Assembly (NCBI GenBank): GCA_021810175.1
Contig: JAJZJJ010000078.1
Coordinates: 1 to 8,996 of the forward strand
DNA length: 8,996 nucleotides
Direction: 5' to 3'
Origin: Acidobacteriota bacterium
Lineage (GTDB): Bacteria > Acidobacteriota > Terriglobia > Terriglobales > Acidobacteriaceae
The stretch's first letter is position 1; each line of letters opens with the position of its first letter. Under the pieces are notes generated by a model. That model was not told the origin of the DNA, did no database searches, and worked only from the letters and a program-made list of their open reading frames with translations. Positions 6,501 to 8,996 of this stretch are shown in pieces. Made by a program: the position numbers and the translations under genes.

Positions 6501-8026
6501 GCCATGCACAGCCAGGGGTCACGCTGATCAGTCCGCCGCCGCACCACGACATTTATTCGATCGAGGATCTGGCTCAGCTGATCCACGATCTGCGGCGTAT
6601 CAACCCGAAGGCGGCCATCGGGGTGAAGCTGGTTTCAGAAGTTGGGGTTGGCACCGTCGCGGCGGGTGTGGCCAAGGCTTATGCCGACTATATCGTGATT
6701 GCCGGGCACAACGGCGGGACGGGGGCTTCTCCGCTCTCGAGCATTAAGTACGCCGGCAGTCCGTGGGAGCTTGGGCTGGCCGAAGCGCAGCAGGTGCTGA
6801 TCCAGAATGGCCTGCGTGGGCGGGTGCGCCTGCGCTGCGACGGCGGTCTCCGTACGGCGCGGGATATTGTGATGGCTGCGCTGCTCGGCGCCGACGAATT
6901 TGCCTTCGGCACGGCGGTGCTGGTGGCGCTTGGCTGCGACATGGCGCGCCAATGTCATCTGAACACATGTCCTACGGGTATTGCCACGCAGCGTCCCGAT
7001 CTGCGCGCCAAATTCCGGGGCAAGCCGGAGAACCTGGTTCGGTTCTTCGACGGGCTGGCGAGCGAGACTCGCGTCCTTCTTGCGGATCTGGGTTTGCCTT
7101 CGCTGGAAGCTGCCATTGGCCGGACCGATCTACTGGAGCAGACGCGCTTCGATGGGTGCCTCGATCTGAGTGCCATGCTTGCGGCGCCGGTCGATGCGGG
7201 TCCCATTCGCTGGCAGGGTATGCGCAACCTTCGTCCGGAAAAGCACGCGCCCATTGACGATGCCTGGGTAGGGCCTGCCCTGGCGGCTTACAAAGCGGGG
7301 GAGCCTTACCAGGTCGACGCGCTGATCGCGAATGAGGACCGCACCCTTGGGGCTCGACTGGCGGGTGAACTGGCGATGCTGCAGTCCGCCGGGCTCCATC
7401 CTCGGGCGCCGCTCACGTTCCGTCTGACTGGCGAGGCTGGACAGTCCTTTGGTGCTTTTGCGGTTCCGGGGATGGAACTGGTGCTGAAGGGGCTGGCCAA
7501 CGACTTCGTTGGGAAGAGCCTGTCCGGAGGAGAGATCGTCCTCCGCGGCCAGGGCCGGGCGGCACTCCAGTCAGAACTGCATGTGATTCTCGGAAACGTG
7601 GCGCTTTACGGGGCCACGAGCGGCGCTTTGTTTGCCGCCGGATGCGCCGGGGAGCGGTTTGCGGTTCGAAATTCCGGAGCTCTGGCGGTTGTCGAGGGCG
7701 TTGGAGATCACGGTTGTGAATACATGACTGGAGGCATGGTCGCCGTTCTCGGCGCAACCGGGACCAACTTTGGGGCTGGTATGACCGGTGGTGTCGCGTG
7801 GGTGTTCGACCAGGATGGACGATTCCTCGCGGGACAGCGGTACCACCCTGAGTTCCTCATCCCTGAACCGTATGAGACGCTCAGCGAGGAGGCCAAGGCG
7901 AGCATTCTCGGGCTGGTGCAGCTCCACGCTGAAAAGACGGCCAGCACACGCGCCTATTGGCTGATATCGAGATGGGAGGAGCTGGCATCGCGTTTCATTC
8001 GGCTCACTCCAAAATCGCAGGCGTGA
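3542..8026 (+). CDS. gltB: Glutamate synthase large (alpha) subunit
   Basis: This enzyme makes two glutamates from glutamine and 2-oxoglutarate in cytosolic ammonia assimilation. The 1494-residue protein is full length for the family. A 29-residue propeptide precedes Cys30 in CGVGF, the N-terminal nucleophile of the class-II glutaminase domain (about 30-430), with HRG at 59-61, HNGEINT at 251-257 and GSDS at 284-287. The central domain (about 453-745) opens with GFGYTKEDV. The FMN/2-oxoglutarate domain (about 866-1200) carries SNTGEGGE (903-910), KPGEGGQLPG (967-976), and Cys1132, Cys1138 and Cys1143 spaced C-x5-C-x4-C for the 3Fe-4S cluster. The GXGXG beta-helix domain lies at about 1290-1425. 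No gltD follows, so the electron donor (NADPH via GltD, or ferredoxin) is not settled. The divergent ARG boxes suggest possible ArgR control. An in-frame TTG at 3536 is an alternative start. Confidence 0.96.
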   Translation: MGTRNSAEPAVSTGGPRPNLIDPRFDHESCGVGFVATLENQPSHEILRKALTALARLAHRGAVAADGKSSDGIGINTAIPRELLLASAGIALESTRILGVGMVFLPTDAAASQAAVRVLEEAIKAQGFTILAWRDVPTRPEILGEIALSTLPVIRQILVTDGTGAERRDVDRRLYLARKQFERASVEGYVCSLSSSSIVYKAMCASHLLPEFYPDLADPRYVTPFALFHQRYATNVAPSWDRAQPFRVLGHNGEINTIWGNRARMNARSATLPDELQPIFTPSGSDSTSLDEVIEMLAHNGRTVAESVRMVIPPAESGRHSAFLAYHGDCIEPWDGPAAVAFTDGRMIGAALDRNGLRPCRFFVTEDRLVVAGSEAGLVDLDPETIVHSGRLGPGQMLLADLENHIFYEDEDLQAHFDSSAPEYEKLLDNTTLDTNLAVATLDAGELNRLHLGFGYTKEDVNMILRPMAVDGKDAVWSMGDDTPIAPLARSPRPVYAFFRQRFAQVTNPPIDSLREACVIQLHTRLGPWPHILNTREPLPGLSLKSPFLSLSQMDSLHSRKHDLAGNLPLAVLDCVFSPGCNIVTAIDDLCQKAVELVRGGAAILLLTDRGCGEHAIPVPMAMALGAVHHALIRAGQRVRVGLAVEAGDCRDLHHAAVLLGMGAGAVCPWLALETARQIDPEKGEENLLHALDLGLAKIMSKMGISVVDSYRGSHLFDCLGLSQEVVDRCFEGTPAPIGGIGFSALEAGVRELWFGAQGNGESENSEAGDSGGPLVTIAATRDLPDYGWVRFRKADKSEPHGWQPQTVRALQTVAGSTRAATSAADPAAAWAAFSTQAAQKDPSVLRDLLDMRVASQPLKLDDVEPASNLYHRFIASAMSLGSLSPEAHQTITAAMNMLGGRSNTGEGGEDPAVYTPDVDLPLVNRTVPAHLLNNKVKQVASARFGVTAQYLMHADEIEIKIAQGSKPGEGGQLPGHKVTELIARLRHAQPGVTLISPPPHHDIYSIEDLAQLIHDLRRINPKAAIGVKLVSEVGVGTVAAGVAKAYADYIVIAGHNGGTGASPLSSIKYAGSPWELGLAEAQQVLIQNGLRGRVRLRCDGGLRTARDIVMAALLGADEFAFGTAVLVALGCDMARQCHLNTCPTGIATQRPDLRAKFRGKPENLVRFFDGLASETRVLLADLGLPSLEAAIGRTDLLEQTRFDGCLDLSAMLAAPVDAGPIRWQGMRNLRPEKHAPIDDAWVGPALAAYKAGEPYQVDALIANEDRTLGARLAGELAMLQSAGLHPRAPLTFRLTGEAGQSFGAFAVPGMELVLKGLANDFVGKSLSGGEIVLRGQGRAALQSELHVILGNVALYGATSGALFAAGCAGERFAVRNSGALAVVEGVGDHGCEYMTGGMVAVLGATGTNFGAGMTGGVAWVFDQDGRFLAGQRYHPEFLIPEPYETLSEEAKASILGLVQLHAEKTASTRAYWLISRWEELASRFIRLTPKSQA

Positions 8027-8041
8027 AACGAGAATTCATCA

Positions 8042-8090
8042 GGCTCCAGCCGGGGGGGATTCCTGCGACGGAGCCCGATGTATCCTTTCG
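8042..8090 (+). terminator. Weak terminator-like stem after gltB
   Basis: GGCTCC (8042-8047) and GGAGCC (8070-8075) form a perfect 6-bp stem with a 22-base loop, starting 16 bases after the gltB stop. The following stretch TATCCTTTCGTT is only moderately T-rich and begins 5 bases late, so efficiency is doubtful. It may partly separate gltB from the next gene. Confidence 0.25.
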
Positions 8091-8127
8091 TTAATTGGAG
8101 CGTCTAAGTTCCACAGCGACCGTACAC

Positions 8128-8996
8128 ATGCCGTTTGCGACCCTGGTCTATCGCCGCTTTTTGCTCGTGGCGCTTTCCGCGCTGCTTTTGCTGCAGGGCT
8201 GTGATCGCTTTGTCCATCACGCCCCCCCGGAGTACGTCTACGTCTGGATCCGAAACGGCTATCTGATCAACCGGGTGTCGGTGATCAACCATCGCACGGC
8301 AGATGTTTACAACGGCGAGCGGCTCCAGGTGCTCCAGCACGGCCAGCGCTTTCTGAAGGTGAAGACGCCGAAGGGCGCGGTAGGCTGGATCGAAGAGCAC
8401 GAGGTTATCGACCAACAGATCTATGACGCATTCGTACGGATGCGAAACGATCACACTAGCGATCCGATCGTCGCCACGGGGTTAATGATGGAAGGTTACT
8501 GGATGCGGGATGCCCCGGGACGGCAATCGAACCGATTTTACTGGATTCCCAAGAACGCTAAGGTGGAGATGCTCACGCGTGCTTCGGTTCCCCGGAACCA
8601 GGTTATGCACCCGCTGCCGACGCAGGGGGAGGATGCAGCGGCAACTCATGTCCGTCTGGAAGACTTCTGGCTGGCGCGCGACAGCGCTGGCGACGTGGGG
8701 TGGATTCGAGCAGCCACGATAGCAACGGATGTGCCGACCGCCCTACTTGACCTGACGGTCGGCCGCCATATCGTCGGGGTTTATGTCCTGGCTACGGAGC
8801 ACGATCCTGAGGCTACAACGCCGGACCATGAGGTTCCGGAATACCTGACGTTGCTTTCTCCATGGAAGAGCGGACTTCCCTGGGATTTCGATGAAGCTGA
8901 AGTCTTCACCTGGAACGCAAAAAGGCATCGCTACGAAACCGCATGGCGGCATGTTGGCTTCTTTGGGTACCTGCCCGTAGCCGTTTCCCACCGAGA
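8128..8996 (+). CDS. Putative SH3-like-domain lipoprotein of unknown function, C-terminus cut by window edge
   Basis: I do not recognise a named gene. The 289 visible residues begin with a lipoprotein signal: YRR, hydrophobic LLVALSALLLL, and lipobox LLQGC with the lipidated Cys at 25. Asp26 follows; in E. coli, Asp at +2 retains lipoproteins in the inner membrane, but this rule is untested here. Residues 36-94 look like a bacterial SH3 domain (RLQVLQHGQRFLKVKTPKG then VGWIEEHEV). A second, interrupted SH3-like unit may span 117-203, with a loop at 152-177 and ending in GDVGWIRAATI. Residues 204-289 are a further region, rich in aromatic residues, that I cannot assign. The ATG has no good ribosome site; an in-frame TTG at 8095 would add 11 residues before the signal peptide and is less likely. 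It lies 101 bp after gltB on the same strand. A cell-envelope or peptidoglycan-binding role is inference only. Confidence 0.75.
   Translation, partial: MPFATLVYRRFLLVALSALLLLQGCDRFVHHAPPEYVYVWIRNGYLINRVSVINHRTADVYNGERLQVLQHGQRFLKVKTPKGAVGWIEEHEVIDQQIYDAFVRMRNDHTSDPIVATGLMMEGYWMRDAPGRQSNRFYWIPKNAKVEMLTRASVPRNQVMHPLPTQGEDAAATHVRLEDFWLARDSAGDVGWIRAATIATDVPTALLDLTVGRHIVGVYVLATEHDPEATTPDHEVPEYLTLLSPWKSGLPWDFDEAEVFTWNAKRHRYETAWRHVGFFGYLPVAVSHR

Noticed and set aside
8104..8454. Open frame of 116 codons on the minus strand opposite the lipoprotein
   Set aside because: The plus-strand frame has a signal peptide, lipobox and SH3-like pattern; the antisense product has nothing recognisable.
1..8996. 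Mobile elements, CRISPR arrays, tRNA or rRNA genes, toxin-antitoxin or defence genes
   Set aside because: Nothing on either strand supports them; the window is densely filled with core metabolic genes of uniform composition.

Overview
The window is ordinary-looking chromosomal DNA of a moderately GC-rich bacterium. It carries a leftward arginine-biosynthesis operon (argR, argC, argB, argD) and, divergent from it, a rightward gene for the large subunit of glutamate synthase (gltB), followed by a truncated gene for an SH3-like lipoprotein. Gene content, protein lengths and codon use suggest a heterotrophic Gram-negative-type bacterium. I lean towards Acidobacteriota (class Terriglobia) from general familiarity with such proteins; this is inference, not something the sequence proves. 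I see no tRNA, rRNA, mobile element, CRISPR array or sign of horizontal transfer.

Layout: 1-908 (minus) argD, cut by the left edge; 905-1687 (minus) argB, overlapping argD by the 4 bases ATGA; 1709-2776 (minus) argC; 2777-2903 an intercistronic gap with an A/T-rich inverted repeat and a short GC hairpin; 2904-3353 (minus) argR; 3354-3541 a 188-bp divergent control region; 3542-8026 (plus) gltB, coding about 1494 residues; 8027-8127 a short gap; 8128 to the right edge (plus), a lipoprotein of unknown function whose C-terminus is missing.

The genes form a coherent unit. GltB makes glutamate. Glutamate is the precursor acetylated at the head of arginine synthesis and also the amino donor for ArgD. 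ArgB phosphorylates N-acetylglutamate, ArgC reduces it to the semialdehyde, and ArgD transaminates it to N-acetylornithine. ArgR is the arginine-responsive repressor. The divergent region holds two ARG-box-like palindromes exactly 21 bp apart centre to centre. This is the spacing of a classical ArgR hexamer operator, and the two boxes together form a larger dyad. They overlap the best promoter candidates on both strands, so one operator could adjust arginine synthesis, argR itself and glutamate supply.

The most noteworthy points are this shared operator, a GC hairpin followed by five T residues in the argR leader (a possible attenuator, or a device that brings a distant ribosome site to the GTG start), the intercistronic inverted repeat, the absence of an adjacent gltD, and the uncharacterised lipoprotein. 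I found no clearly new multi-gene system.
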